Shown here: positions 36,115 through 45,790 of the stretch, in pieces | Layout of the letters: every line of letters begins with the position of its first letter | Position numbering within the stretch: the first letter of the stretch is position 1 | Assembly: GCA_003138855.1 (NCBI GenBank) | Contig: PLHF01000056.1 | Span: forward strand, 1-53,409 | DNA: 53,409 nt | Direction: 5' to 3' | From: Acidimicrobiaceae bacterium | GTDB taxonomy: Bacteria; Actinomycetota; Acidimicrobiia; Acidimicrobiales; RAAP-2 | Position numbers and translations under genes: made by a program | Notes under the pieces: generated by a model | What the model was told of the DNA's origin: nothing | Databases searched by the model: none | What the model saw: only the letters and a program-made list of their open reading frames with translations

Positions 36115-36894
36115 TCAGGTGATCCCGCCGCTCGGGATGCACAGCGCCCCACCGTCGATCACCAGCGTCTCCCCGGTGATCCAGGAGGCCGCGTCCGAGC
36201 AGAGGAACAGCGCGGCATTGGCGATGTCGTCGACCTCGCCGAGGCGGCGGAGCGGCAAGCGGCGCGAGATGGCCTCTTCACCCGGTTCCCAGAGCGCCTG
36301 GGCGAGCTGGGTCTTGACCAGGCCCGGTGCCAGGGCGTTGACCCGGACCTTCGGGCCGAGCTCTCCGGCCAACTGGCTGGTGAGGTGGATGACCGCCGCC
36401 TTGGTCACGTTGTACCAGCCGATGCCCGCTTCCACCGACAGGCCCCCGATGGAGGCGAGGTTGAGCACGACCCCCCCGTCCTCGGCCATGCCGGCGCGCC
36501 ATGCGGCCTGCACCCATTCGAGGTAGCCGGTCTGGTTCACCCGGACCGTCTTGTCGGCCCGTCCGGTGTCGATCTCCATCAACGGCCCGAAGTAGGGGTT
36601 GGTGGCGGCATTGTTGACGAGGATGTCGATCGAGCCGAAGCGCTCGACGGTGGCGGCGACGCAGGCGTCGGCCTGCTCGGGATCCCCTGCGTTGGCGACG
36701 CTCCAGGCGACCTCGCCCGCCCGGTCGCCCTTGGCCGCCTCGATCTCGGCGGCCGAGTCGGCCAGGGCCTCGGCCTTGCGGGAGGAGAGCATGACCGACG
36801 CACCTGCCCGGCAGAAGGCCAGGGCTATGGCCTGTCCGATCCCCCGGGACGCCCCGGTGATCAGCGCGTTGCTGCCGTCCAGTCGGAGTTCCAT
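36115..36894 (-). CDS. SDR-family dehydrogenase/reductase
   Basis: A classical NAD(P)-dependent short-chain dehydrogenase of 259 residues. It has the cofactor loop ALITGASRGIGQAIALAF, ILVNNAATNPYFGP, the catalytic Ser in LASIGG, the YNVTK pair (Tyr/Lys), and VNALAPGLVKT. SRKAEAL after strand 2 suggests NADP preference. The C-terminus LVIDGGALC is typical of FabG-like members. The substrate is unknown. ATG 36894 has no clear ribosome site; TATGGT at 36903-36908 lies 8 nt upstream, close to a leaderless arrangement. Confidence 0.92.
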   Translation of the reverse strand: MELRLDGSNALITGASRGIGQAIALAFCRAGASVMLSSRKAEALADSAAEIEAAKGDRAGEVAWSVANAGDPEQADACVAATVERFGSIDILVNNAATNPYFGPLMEIDTGRADKTVRVNQTGYLEWVQAAWRAGMAEDGGVVLNLASIGGLSVEAGIGWYNVTKAAVIHLTSQLAGELGPKVRVNALAPGLVKTQLAQALWEPGEEAISRRLPLRRLGEVDDIANAALFLCSDAASWITGETLVIDGGALCIPSGGIT

Positions 36895-37111
36895 GGCCCG
36901 ACACCATAGACAGCCCGCCGTCACCGTGTGTCCCGGCAGGCTTGCGACCTCATCCCTGACGGGCGAACGCCCGCAGACGGCGTCGGGCGGCAGGCGTCGG
37001 TTCACCCGGGGTCGTGGCGCGCCGCCGCGTGCACCTTCCCGCATGCTCCCGCCCTAAGTTTGCAGGCGAAAGGTGTCGATCTCTCCCGTCGAACAGTGAA
37101 GAAGGAACTCC
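36895..37111. promoter_or_regulatory. divergent intergenic region, SDR / YyaL-like
   Basis: Holds two separate promoter candidates: TATGGT on the minus strand (36903-36908) for the SDR gene, and TAAGTT on the plus strand (37055-37060) for the YyaL-like gene, whose leader of about 45 nt carries GAAGGA before the GTG. The bases between show no further gene that I can support. Confidence 0.4.
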
Positions 37112-39187
37112 GTGCCCCTCATCAGAGACACGCCAGAGGAAGAGCTGTCGCCCTATCTGCGGCAACACACCGGCAATCCGGTGAACTGGTACCCATGGGG
37201 CGACGAGGCGTTCGACCGGGCGCGCCGGGAGGACCGGCCGGTCTTCCTGTCCATCGGCTACTCGGCGTGCCACTGGTGCCACGTGATGGCCCACGAGTCG
37301 TTCGAAGACCCGGTGACGGCAGCTGCATTGAATGCGTCGTTCGTGAGCGTGAAGGTCGATCGCGAGGAGCGGCCGGACGTCGACGCCGTCTACATGGAGG
37401 CCGTCCAGTCCATCACCGGGTCGGGCGGGTGGCCGATGAGCGTCTTCCTTACGCCCGACCGTCGGCCGTTCTACGGTGGGACGTACTTCCCGCCGGACGA
37501 TCGACAGGGGATGCCGTCGTTTCGGACAGTCCTGGCCGCTCTCACCAATGCGTGGGAGCACCGCCGGCACGAGGTGGAGGAGCAGGCCGACGAGCTCTCC
37601 GACGCCATCGCCGCCCGCTCGGTCATCCACACCCGCCCCGGGGCACCGTCGGTGTTCGCTGCCGCCGGTCCGGGCGGCAGCGGGCGTCCGTCCGACCTGC
37701 TGGCACCGGCGGTGGACGACCTCGCCGAGCGGTTCGATCCGATCTGGGGAGGGTTCGGGGCGGCGCCCAAGTTCCCACAGCCGACGCTGGTCGACCTGGC
37801 CCTCCGTCACTCCCTCCGCCACCGCGGGGAGGAGTCCGGCGCCCGGTCCGAGCACATGGCGGTCCTCACGCTCGAGGCCATGGCCGCCGGCGGCATCCAT
37901 GACCACCTCGGCGGAGGATTCTCCCGCTACTCGACCGACACCCAGTGGTTGGTCCCCCACTTCGAGAAGATGCTCTACGACCAGGCCGGCCTGCTCCGGG
38001 CCTTCCTCCACGGTTGGCAGGTCACCGGACAGCCGGACTTCCTGCGGGTCGTCGAAGGGATCGTCGGGTACGTCGGGCGCGACCTCACCGGGGACGATGG
38101 AGGGGTGTACTCCGCCGAGGACGCCGACTCCGAGGGAGTCGAGGGCAGGTTCTACGTGTGGACGCCCGGGCAGATCGCGGAAGCGGTGTCCCCCGGTCCG
38201 GACGGACCCGGCCCGCACACTGCAGAAGTCTGCGACGCGGTCACCGCGTGGTTCGGGGTCACCGCGGTCGGCAACTTCGAAGGCCATTCGATCCTCAGGC
38301 GGCCCGTCGGGGAGCCGCTGGTGGGTCCGGCCGCGGTGGAGTCCGGCCGGCGGCTCCTGTTCGAGGCCCGCACCGCCCGCGTCCGGCCAGGCCTCGACGG
38401 CAAGGTGCTCACCGAGTGGAACGCCATGTACGCGTCAGCGCTGGCGGAGGCGGCCTCGGCCACCGGCGATCCGGCATGGGAGGATGCCGCCGTGTCCATC
38501 GGAGAGTTCCTCTGCCGCCATCTGGTCGATGCGGACGGCAGGTGGCTGAGGAGCTGGCAGCCCGGCGGGGGCGCCCGCCACCTTGCCTTCGCCGCTGACT
38601 ACGCCTGGTTGGTCGACTGTTTCACCCGGCTGGGCGAGCTCACCGGCCGGGCTCGCTGGACGCGGTGCGCCGTCGACACCGCCGAGGCGCTGCTCGCCCT
38701 GTTCCGCGACGACCACGGGGGCTTCTTCACCACCGGCCACGACGCCGAGCCGCTGATCGTCCGGACCAAAGAGGTCCTCGACGGCGCCACCCCCTCGGCC
38801 AATGCCGTGGCCGCGCTGTCCCTGGCCCGCCTGGGCGCCGTGACCGGTGACGGTCGCTACACCGACGCCGCCCGCCAGGTGGTCGAGACGGTCGGCGACC
38901 TGCTCACCCGCCACCCCACGGCCTTCGCCCACACGGTGCTGACCGCCGACCTGCTCCTCAACGGCCTGACCGAGGTGGTCATCACCGGCGACCGCCCGGA
39001 CCTCCTCGACGTCGCCCGGAACCGCTGGCTGCCCGGTGCTGTCCTGGCCTGGGGCGAGCCCACCGACTCCCCGCTCTGGCAGGACCGCGACGGTGACCGG
39101 GCCTACGTCTGCCGGAACCACGTGTGCCGGCTGCCGACCGACGACGCCCACACCCTGGACGATCAGCTGGCCGAGGTGGCGTCATGA
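37112..39187 (+). CDS. YyaL/DUF255 thioredoxin-domain protein
   Basis: A 691-residue cytoplasmic protein of the YyaL (spermatogenesis-associated 20-like) family. It has an N-terminal thioredoxin-like domain (about 1-165) with [23 protein letters not shown] and the Cys53-x2-Cys56 pair in [21 protein letters not shown], and [12 protein letters not shown]. An (alpha/alpha)6 barrel follows, of the kind found in sugar epimerases ([40 protein letters not shown]). The family's reaction is not established. GTG start with GAAGGA upstream. The stop overlaps the next gene as ATGA. Confidence 0.93.
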   Translation: MPLIRDTPEEELSPYLRQHTGNPVNWYPWGDEAFDRARREDRPVFLSIGYSACHWCHVMAHESFEDPVTAAALNASFVSVKVDREERPDVDAVYMEAVQSITGSGGWPMSVFLTPDRRPFYGGTYFPPDDRQGMPSFRTVLAALTNAWEHRRHEVEEQADELSDAIAARSVIHTRPGAPSVFAAAGPGGSGRPSDLLAPAVDDLAERFDPIWGGFGAAPKFPQPTLVDLALRHSLRHRGEESGARSEHMAVLTLEAMAAGGIHDHLGGGFSRYSTDTQWLVPHFEKMLYDQAGLLRAFLHGWQVTGQPDFLRVVEGIVGYVGRDLTGDDGGVYSAEDADSEGVEGRFYVWTPGQIAEAVSPGPDGPGPHTAEVCDAVTAWFGVTAVGNFEGHSILRRPVGEPLVGPAAVESGRRLLFEARTARVRPGLDGKVLTEWNAMYASALAEAASATGDPAWEDAAVSIGEFLCRHLVDADGRWLRSWQPGGGARHLAFAADYAWLVDCFTRLGELTGRARWTRCAVDTAEALLALFRDDHGGFFTTGHDAEPLIVRTKEVLDGATPSANAVAALSLARLGAVTGDGRYTDAARQVVETVGDLLTRHPTAFAHTVLTADLLLNGLTEVVITGDRPDLLDVARNRWLPGAVLAWGEPTDSPLWQDRDGDRAYVCRNHVCRLPTDDAHTLDDQLAEVAS

Positions 39188-39906
39188 GCGAGGGATCGAC
39201 CCGAACGCCCCGCAGCGGCACCGCTCGCAGTATCGCCCGCTCCATCAAGCACCGGGCCCGGATCGAGGTGAGCGGGGGCACGTCCCTGACCATGCTGGTG
39301 TTGGCCTGCCATCCCGAGGACACCATCGGCGTGGACCTCGCGTCGGGTGCCCTGGTCCGGGTGCGGGTGGCGTGGCCCGAGGACCACGGCCCGGACCTGG
39401 CACCGTTCGACGTGGTCGAGACCCAGCTCGCCGAGGAACCCGAGCGGGACGATCTGGCCCAGCCCGAGGCGGTCACGGCCAGTGGGCTCCCCCGGCACCT
39501 CGGGACGCTCCACGGGCGCCGGGTGCGCCAGCTGCTCCACCACCTGGCGGCCCCGGCCGAGGAGCACGTCCTCGGCTTCCCGGGTGCCTCCGCCCCCTAT
39601 TGGGAGTTCCGCGGATTCCGGCCGTCGCTGGCATTGGTGGTGCCCACCAAGGGCCCGGTCCTGTTCCGGCGGGTCGGCGACCGGTCGGTCTGGGTCCGCT
39701 TCGGCTGGGGTCGGAGCGACAACTGGCTCCCCGTCGAGGATCCGCTGTCCGAGCGTGCCCTCGACGTGGCCCGCCGCGACCGCCTCCAGGGAAAGGACCT
39801 GGCCGCCGCCCTCGGGTACAAGCCCCACTACCTGGTGGCCGTAGTGACCACGCCCCGGGACGGCCACTGCTACAAGACGGTGCGGGCCCTACTGCCACGC
39901 AGCTGA
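39184..39906 (+). CDS. unknown protein translationally coupled to YyaL-like gene
   Basis: A 240-residue protein I cannot place. Its ATG overlaps the YyaL stop by four bases (ATGA), so the two are almost certainly co-translated. After a basic N-terminus ([18 protein letters not shown]) there is a beta-rich segment ([28 protein letters not shown]), a region around [27 protein letters not shown], and [26 protein letters not shown]. No signal peptide, membrane helix or known catalytic motif is visible. A partner role for the YyaL-like enzyme is a guess from coupling. Confidence 0.75.
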   Translation: MSEGSTRTPRSGTARSIARSIKHRARIEVSGGTSLTMLVLACHPEDTIGVDLASGALVRVRVAWPEDHGPDLAPFDVVETQLAEEPERDDLAQPEAVTASGLPRHLGTLHGRRVRQLLHHLAAPAEEHVLGFPGASAPYWEFRGFRPSLALVVPTKGPVLFRRVGDRSVWVRFGWGRSDNWLPVEDPLSERALDVARRDRLQGKDLAAALGYKPHYLVAVVTTPRDGHCYKTVRALLPRS

Positions 39907-40001
39907 GCCCGGGTCGCCCCGTGGGGGATCCCATGCCCGTCCGCCCCACGATGTGGCCCCCTCCCGCCGGTCCGGCGTACGGGCGCCGACAGTGCGTCGC
40001 C

Positions 40002-40007
40002 TACAGT
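40002..40007 (+). promoter_or_regulatory. -10 box (near-leaderless) of phosphodiesterase-bpa operon
   Basis: TACAGT, then CGGCG and GTGATG. Transcription would start at about 40013, at or beside the in-frame GTG (40013) or ATG (40016). No Shine-Dalgarno sequence precedes either. Confidence 0.5.
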
Positions 40008-40015
40008 CGGCGGTG

Positions 40016-41182
40016 ATGTCCGTCGCCACCTCCCCGCCCTCGCCCCCGGCTACGCCGGTCCTGCCGGACTACGGGGCGGCATGCATCGCCAACGTCGTCC
40101 CGAGCCTCCTCGCTCCAACGGATCCCGGCGACCCGGGACCCGACTGGCTTCCCGTCTCCGCCCGGCACGCCCGGCAGGTGGTCCTGCTGGTGGTGGACGG
40201 TCTCGGTTGGGAGCAGCTCCGCTCCCGGTCGGGGCTGGCACCCACCCTGTCGGCCGCCGAAGGGATCGACCGGTGCATCACCTCGGTGGTACCGACCACG
40301 ACCGCCACGGCGCTCACCTCGATCACCACCGGGCGCCCGCCCTGCGAGCACGGGGTGTTGGGCTACCGGATGACGACCGACGGCGAGGTCCTCAACGTGC
40401 TGCGCTGGACCGTCGGGAGCGGCGTGGCCCGCGATGCCCGTCGAAGCGTCCCGGCCCGCCGGCTGCAGCCGTTCCCCTCGTTCTGCGGCGCCCCGGGGCC
40501 TGTCCCGGTGGTGTCGAAGTACGAGTTCGGCGGCACCGGATTCACCGCCGCCCACCTGGGGAACTCCCCGTTACACGGTTACCGGGTGCTCTCCTCGCTT
40601 CCGGTGTCGGTCGGCCGGCTGCTGCGCGACGGCGAGCCGTTCGTCTACGCCTACTACGACGGAATCGACAAGGTGGCGCATGCCAGCGGGCTGGGTGAGC
40701 TCTACGACGCCGAGCTCCGGGCGGTCGACCGGTTGGCTGAGGACATCGTGGCGGTCCTGCCTCCCGGCGCCGTGCTGGTGGTGACCGCCGATCACGGTCA
40801 GATCGACGTCGGGTCCCGACTCGAACTGCTCGGGCGCGAGGTCATGTCCGGGGTCCGGTTCCTGTCCGGCGAAGGTCGCTTCCGGTGGCTCCACGTCCGG
40901 CCAGGCGCGTCCGCCGACCTGCTCGGGTCGCTCACCGACCGCTACGGGGACACGACCTGGGTGATGGAGCGGGACCGGCTCATCGACGAAGGCTGGTTCG
41001 GGGGGCCGGTGGACGACGTGCTCCTGCCCCGACTGGGCGACGTGGCCCTGATCCCCCACGCACCGATCGCCTTCGTCGATCCGGCGGACACCGGCGAGAG
41101 CCGCCTCGCGAGCCGGCACGGATCGTTGACGCGTGACGAAATGCTCGTACCGTTGGTCGCACTCGGAGGTGAGAACCGTTGA
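40016..41182 (+). CDS. alkaline-phosphatase superfamily phosphodiesterase
   Basis: A 388-residue member of the type I phosphodiesterase / nucleotide pyrophosphatase branch. It has the metal Asp61 in LLVVDGLGWEQL, the nucleophile region SVVPTTTATALTSITTGRPPCEHGVLGYRM (Thr94-96), YAYYDGIDKVAHASG with two further ligands, VTADHGQID, and RHGSLTRDEM. There is no signal peptide, so it is probably cytoplasmic. An in-frame GTG at 40013 is an equally possible start. Its stop shares one base with the bpa start (TGATG). The substrate is unknown. Confidence 0.88.
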   Translation: MSVATSPPSPPATPVLPDYGAACIANVVPSLLAPTDPGDPGPDWLPVSARHARQVVLLVVDGLGWEQLRSRSGLAPTLSAAEGIDRCITSVVPTTTATALTSITTGRPPCEHGVLGYRMTTDGEVLNVLRWTVGSGVARDARRSVPARRLQPFPSFCGAPGPVPVVSKYEFGGTGFTAAHLGNSPLHGYRVLSSLPVSVGRLLRDGEPFVYAYYDGIDKVAHASGLGELYDAELRAVDRLAEDIVAVLPPGAVLVVTADHGQIDVGSRLELLGREVMSGVRFLSGEGRFRWLHVRPGASADLLGSLTDRYGDTTWVMERDRLIDEGWFGGPVDDVLLPRLGDVALIPHAPIAFVDPADTGESRLASRHGSLTRDEMLVPLVALGGENR

Positions 41183-41775
41183 TGGAAGACAAGACGCCGG
41201 ACACCGATCCGGTCGAGGCCGTGACCATCCGTCCCGAGATCGTCGACGGCGGTGGGCCGACCGGCGTGCTGTCGTCCCCGGGTGCCGCCTCGCGCGAGCC
41301 GGTGGCGTCCGGTGGGCCCCGGGCCCCGGAGGGCGATCCGGCCACGGGTCAAGGCGACGGCAAGGAGCCGGACACCGAGTCCATCGAGCAGCCGGCCAAG
41401 CTGCTACGCATCGGGTCGATGGTCAAGCAGTTGCTCGACGAGGTACGCCTAGCGCCACTCGACGAGGCCAGTCGGGGCCGGCTCCGCGAGATCTACGAGC
41501 AGTCGATCCGGGAACTGGCCGAAGGGCTGTCGCCCGACCTGGCTGCGGAGCTCGACCGGATCTCCATCCCCTTCGACTCCCCCACCCCGTCGGATGCCGA
41601 GCTCCGGATCGCCCATGCCCAGCTGGTCGGTTGGCTCGAGGGCCTCTTCCACGGGATCCAGGCCACCCTGGTGGCCCAACAGGTCGCCGCCCGTGCCCAG
41701 CTCGACGAGATGCGCCAGCGTTCGCTGCCGAGCGGCGGCGATCCGACCATAGGTCGACCCGGCGCCTACCTCTGA
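41182..41775 (+). CDS. bpa: bacterial proteasome activator Bpa (PafE)
   Basis: ATP-independent ring-shaped activator that opens the 20S proteasome gate for unfolded substrates (DUF2587 family). The 197-residue protein has a disordered acidic/Pro/Gly N-terminus (1-66) and the near-invariant helical core EQPAKLLRIGSMVKQLLDEVR, PLDEASRGRLREIYEQSIRELAEGL, then SDAELRIAHAQLVGWLEGLFHGIQATLVAQQVAARAQL. It ends in GAYL, matching the C-terminal GQYL-type proteasome-docking motif. ATG 41182 overlaps the upstream stop by one base with GGAGGTGAG before it; a TTG one codon earlier is unlikely. Its presence implies that the organism has a 20S proteasome. Confidence 0.95.
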   Translation: MEDKTPDTDPVEAVTIRPEIVDGGGPTGVLSSPGAASREPVASGGPRAPEGDPATGQGDGKEPDTESIEQPAKLLRIGSMVKQLLDEVRLAPLDEASRGRLREIYEQSIRELAEGLSPDLAAELDRISIPFDSPTPSDAELRIAHAQLVGWLEGLFHGIQATLVAQQVAARAQLDEMRQRSLPSGGDPTIGRPGAYL

Positions 41776-41903
41776 CCCGGCCCGACACCCCCCGGGGGGC
41801 GTCGCGGCGCGCTATCGTCGGAATGACACTGCTGTAACTCGTCCACACCCTGTGGAGAACCCCCTGCAGCGGGGACGAGATCATCGAGGAAGGCGCCGGC
41901 CAG

Positions 41904-44900
41904 GTGGCAACACGGTCGTTCACACATCTGCACACCCACACCGAGTTCTCGATGCTGGACGGGGCTGCCCGGGTGGACGAGCTGGTGCAGGCGGCCGTGG
42001 CCGACGGCCAGCCGGCCCTCGGCATCACCGACCACGGGAACATGTACGGAGTCCTCGACTTCTATGCCGCCTGCCGGAAGGCGGGCATCAACCCGGTCAT
42101 CGGGACCGAGGCCTACATGGCCGCAGAGTCACGACACGAACGCCCGGTCCGGAGGGGAAAGGTCGACGACACCGGTGGTGACGTGGCCGGCGGCGAGAAG
42201 CTCTACTACCACCTGACGCTGTTGGCCGAGTCCAACGAGGGGTACCGGAACCTGCTCAAGCTGTCGTCGGCCGCCTATCTCGAGGGCTACTACTACAAGC
42301 CCCGGCTCGACTGGGAGCTGTTGGCCCGCCACGCCACCGGCTTGATCGCCACCACCGGGTGCCTCGGCGGGGTGGTCCTCCAGGCCCTGCTGGCCGACGA
42401 CCGGATCAAGGCAGAGACCTTGGCGGGGCGGCTGCAGGACATCTTCGGCAAGGACAACCTGTTCGTCGAGTTGCAGGACCACGGCCTGCCCGAGCAGCAG
42501 AAGACGAATCCGGCACTGGTCGAGATCGCACGGCACATCGGGGCCCCCCTGCTCGCCACCAACGACAGCCACTACACGCACCGCGCGGACCATGTCGCTC
42601 ACGACGCCCTGTTGTGCGTGCAAACCGGCGCCCTCATCGACGACCCGAAGCGCTTCAAGTTCCAGGGGGAGGAGCACTACCTGAAGTCGGCGGCGGAGAT
42701 GCGCCACCTGTTCGCCGAACTTCCCGAGGCGTGCGACAACACACTGCTCATCGCCGAGCGCGCCGCCGTGGAGATCGACTTCGGCAGGCCGAGCCTGCCG
42801 CGCTTCCCCGTACCCGAGGAGTTCACCGGGGACACCTACGAGGAGCGGGCGGCAGCCTACCTACGCAATCTGAGCATCGAAGGGGCCAAGGAGCGGTACG
42901 GCCTCCCCATCCCCCCAGAGGTCATGACCCGCCTCGACTATGAACTCGGGGTCATCGCCGACATGGGCTTCTCCGCCTACTTCCTGGTGGTCTGGGACCT
43001 CATCCGGTTCGCCCGCTCGCAACGGATCAGGGTGGGGCCCGGCCGAGGATCGGCCGCCGGGTGCTGCGTTGCCTACTGCCTCCAGATCGTCGATCTCGAC
43101 CCGATCCGCTACGACCTGCTCTTCGAGCGGTTCCTCAACCCGGGCCGCATCCAGATGCCCGACATCGACATGGACTTCGACGAGCGGTACCGCGGCGACA
43201 TGATCAAGTACGCGGCCGATCGGTACGGGTCGGACCATGTCGCCCAGATCGTCACGTTCTCGACGATCAAGGCGCGGGCTGCGGTGCGCGACGCGGCCCG
43301 GGTGCTCGGCTACCCCTACATCGTGGGCGACAAGATCGCCAAGGCCATGCCCCCCCTTCTGATGGGTCGGGACACCCCGTTGGCGGCATGCCTGGCCCGC
43401 ACCGATGGATTCGAGGACGGATTCGCCGCCGCAGGCGAACTGCGCACCATGTACGACTCCGACCCCGAGGCCAAGCGGGTCATCGACGTGGCGAAGGGGC
43501 TCGAGGGCCTGAGGCGCCAGGACGGCATCCACGCTGCGGCGGTGGTCATCACCGACGAGCCCCTCACCGAGTACGTCCCCGTGCAGCGCAAGCCGGACGG
43601 GAACGATCCTGGCAATGCCCCCATCGTGACCCAGTACGAGATGCACGGCGTCGAGGACCTCGGTCTGTTGAAGATGGACTTCCTCGGCCTGAGGAACCTT
43701 TCGGTGATCGAGCGATCACTCGACCTGATCGAGATCTCGACCGGATCCCGACCGGACATCGACGGCGTTCCCCTCGACGACCCGGCCACCTTCGCCATGC
43801 TTCGCAAGGGCGACTCGATGGGCGTGTTCCAGCTCGAGGGCGGCCCCATGCGCTCGCTCATGCGCTCGCTGGCCCCCACCACGTTCGACGACGTCGCCGC
43901 TCTGGTCGCCCTGTACCGACCGGGCCCGATGGCAGCCAACATGCATCGCGACTACGCAGACCGGAAGAACGGTCGCCAGGCGGTCACCTACCTCCACCCG
44001 GACCTCGCCGAGATCCTGAGCGACACCTACGGGCTCATGATCTACCAGGAGTCGGTGATGCGGGTCGCCCAGAAGTTCGCCGGGTACAGCCTGGCCGAGG
44101 CCGACAATCTGCGGAAGGCGTGCGGCAAGAAGATCCGCTCCCTCATCCAGGCCGAGCGGGAGAAGTTCGTGGCCGGATGTGTCGCCCAGGGGTACGGAGA
44201 GCCACTGGGAACCGCACTGTTCGACATCATCGAGCCGTTCGCCGACTACGCCTTCAACAAGTCGCACTCCTACGGTTACGGGTTCATCGCCTACCAGACC
44301 GCCTGGCTCAAGGCCCACTATCCGGTCGAGTACCTGGCCAGCCTGCTCACGTCGGTCAAGGACAACAAGGACAAGACCGCGGTCTACCTCGGCGAGTGCC
44401 GCGCACTCGGCATCGAGGTGCTCGTTCCCGACGTCAATCGTTCGCTGTCGGACTTCGCCGCCGACTTCTCCGGTGGGGAAGGGAGGCTCGGCGAGCAGGG
44501 TGACAGCCCCGGGGCCATCACCTTCGGGCTGGCCGCGGTGCGCAACGTCGGCGAGGGGCTGGTGTCCCACATCGTCACCGAGCGCGGGCGCAACGGCCCC
44601 TTCATCGACTTCTACGACTTCTGCCAACGGGTCGATCCGCAGGTCCTCAACAAGCGCACCATCGAGTCGCTGATCAAGGCCGGCGCGTTCGACTCGCTCG
44701 GACATCCCCGACAGGGGCTCTGCCTCGTCTTCGAGGACATCGTCGACCGCACCCTGGAGCGCCGACGCGAGCACGATGCCGGTGTGGTCTCGCTCTTCGC
44801 CACTCTCGAGCCCGAAACCGACGGCCAGGCCACGGGGTTCGCCGACACGCGAGTTCCGATCCCCGACGTCGAGTTCGGCAAGTCGCAGCGCCTGGCCTTC

Positions 44901-45530
44901 GAAAAGGAGATGCTCGGCCTCTACATCAGCGACCACCCCCTGATGGGACTCGAGGCCTCGTTGAGCCGCCTGACCGACTGCACGCTGGCCGAGCTCCGTG
45001 ACGTCGACCCCGAGGCCATCGGTGGCCCCAGCGGCGCCTTCGGCGGCGAGGGACAGATGCGCGTGGTCGGGGGGGTCGTCACCGAGTTGACCCGGCGCTA
45101 CACGAAGAAGGGCGACCTGATGGCCACCTTCGTGCTCGAGGATCTGAACGCATCCATCGAGACCTTCGTCTTCCCGAAGACCATGGCCGAGTACGGCGCC
45201 CTGCTCGACGACGACGCCGTCGTCGTCCTGAAGGCCCGGGTGGATCTGCGCGACGACCGCCTCAAGTTGGTGTGCATGGAAGTCCAGCGCCCCGAACTGG
45301 CCGTCGACGGCGCGACCGACCTGAGGATCTCCCTTCCGTTGAACACCCTGACCGACCGCACGGTGGACGGTTTGAAGCGCCTCCTGGCAGAGCACCCCGG
45401 TGACTCCCCGGTCTTCCTGCACGTCGGGGAGAAGGTGCTGCGCCTGCCCCCGGAGTTCAACGTGGACAGCCGCCGGGGCCTGGTCGGCGAGCTCCGGGTG
45501 CTGCTCGGGCCCAACGCCATCCAGGGCTGA
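41904..45530 (+). CDS. dnaE: DNA polymerase III alpha subunit (DnaE1 type)
   Basis: Replicative polymerase of 1208 residues. The N-terminal PHP domain keeps all nine metal ligands expected of an active proofreading nuclease: His10, His12, Asp19, His44, Glu69, His103, Cys154, Asp222 and His224. The polymerase core has GPGRGSAAGC and the catalytic PDIDMDFDERYRG, followed by FNKSHSYGYGFIAYQTAWLKAHYP, a helix-hairpin-helix region and a C-terminal OB domain (MRVVGGVVTELTRRYTKKGDLMATFVLEDL). GTG 41904 has GAGGAAGG upstream. A TATCGT box at 41813-41818 would give a leader of about 80 nt. Confidence 0.98.
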   Translation: MATRSFTHLHTHTEFSMLDGAARVDELVQAAVADGQPALGITDHGNMYGVLDFYAACRKAGINPVIGTEAYMAAESRHERPVRRGKVDDTGGDVAGGEKLYYHLTLLAESNEGYRNLLKLSSAAYLEGYYYKPRLDWELLARHATGLIATTGCLGGVVLQALLADDRIKAETLAGRLQDIFGKDNLFVELQDHGLPEQQKTNPALVEIARHIGAPLLATNDSHYTHRADHVAHDALLCVQTGALIDDPKRFKFQGEEHYLKSAAEMRHLFAELPEACDNTLLIAERAAVEIDFGRPSLPRFPVPEEFTGDTYEERAAAYLRNLSIEGAKERYGLPIPPEVMTRLDYELGVIADMGFSAYFLVVWDLIRFARSQRIRVGPGRGSAAGCCVAYCLQIVDLDPIRYDLLFERFLNPGRIQMPDIDMDFDERYRGDMIKYAADRYGSDHVAQIVTFSTIKARAAVRDAARVLGYPYIVGDKIAKAMPPLLMGRDTPLAACLARTDGFEDGFAAAGELRTMYDSDPEAKRVIDVAKGLEGLRRQDGIHAAAVVITDEPLTEYVPVQRKPDGNDPGNAPIVTQYEMHGVEDLGLLKMDFLGLRNLSVIERSLDLIEISTGSRPDIDGVPLDDPATFAMLRKGDSMGVFQLEGGPMRSLMRSLAPTTFDDVAALVALYRPGPMAANMHRDYADRKNGRQAVTYLHPDLAEILSDTYGLMIYQESVMRVAQKFAGYSLAEADNLRKACGKKIRSLIQAEREKFVAGCVAQGYGEPLGTALFDIIEPFADYAFNKSHSYGYGFIAYQTAWLKAHYPVEYLASLLTSVKDNKDKTAVYLGECRALGIEVLVPDVNRSLSDFAADFSGGEGRLGEQGDSPGAITFGLAAVRNVGEGLVSHIVTERGRNGPFIDFYDFCQRVDPQVLNKRTIESLIKAGAFDSLGHPRQGLCLVFEDIVDRTLERRREHDAGVVSLFATLEPETDGQATGFADTRVPIPDVEFGKSQRLAFEKEMLGLYISDHPLMGLEASLSRLTDCTLAELRDVDPEAIGGPSGAFGGEGQMRVVGGVVTELTRRYTKKGDLMATFVLEDLNASIETFVFPKTMAEYGALLDDDAVVVLKARVDLRDDRLKLVCMEVQRPELAVDGATDLRISLPLNTLTDRTVDGLKRLLAEHPGDSPVFLHVGEKVLRLPPEFNVDSRRGLVGELRVLLGPNAIQG

Positions 45531-45790
45531 ACCCGCGCTTCCGTCGGCCGGACCGGCCCGTTTTCGGCGCTCCGGAGCTGTCGCCGGACCCCGTTCTCCA
45601 CCCTCGCCGGGAGCGGCGGAAGGGGCCGGATACGACAGACGGCTCCAAATCCCGTAAAATCGGTGGACGGCCCCTGGCGTGGAGGCCCGCAGATGCGTCT
45701 GGCCCTCCGGTCCGGCGGTCGACGGGGCTCCGCGACGGACCTGGGCCGGCGGTTGGCGCCGCAGGACGACCGAGGAGTACGGAACGGCTT
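45531..45790 (+). promoter_or_regulatory. 260-base intergenic region with a -10 box and long leader
   Basis: Contains a good -10 box, TAAAAT at 45655-45660, the most A+T-rich hexamer in the region. A transcript from about 45667 would have a leader of some 124 nt before the next ATG, with GAGGAG about 15 nt from the start. No gene, terminator U-tract or repeat is evident in the rest. Confidence 0.45.

Noticed and set aside
41788..41799. CCCCCCGGGGGG palindrome after bpa
   Set aside because: It cannot form a hairpin with a loop without losing most pairs, and no T run follows; I do not call it a terminator.
41823..41837. Five-codon mini-ORF (ATG ... TAA) in the dnaE leader
   Set aside because: Only four bases separate the TATCGT box from this ATG, too short for a transcript to include it; probably chance.
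45640..45662. tRNA T-arm-like string GGCTCCAAATCCCG
   Set aside because: There is no acceptor, D-arm or anticodon stem at the expected distances on either strand; it is better read as the region before a -10 box.
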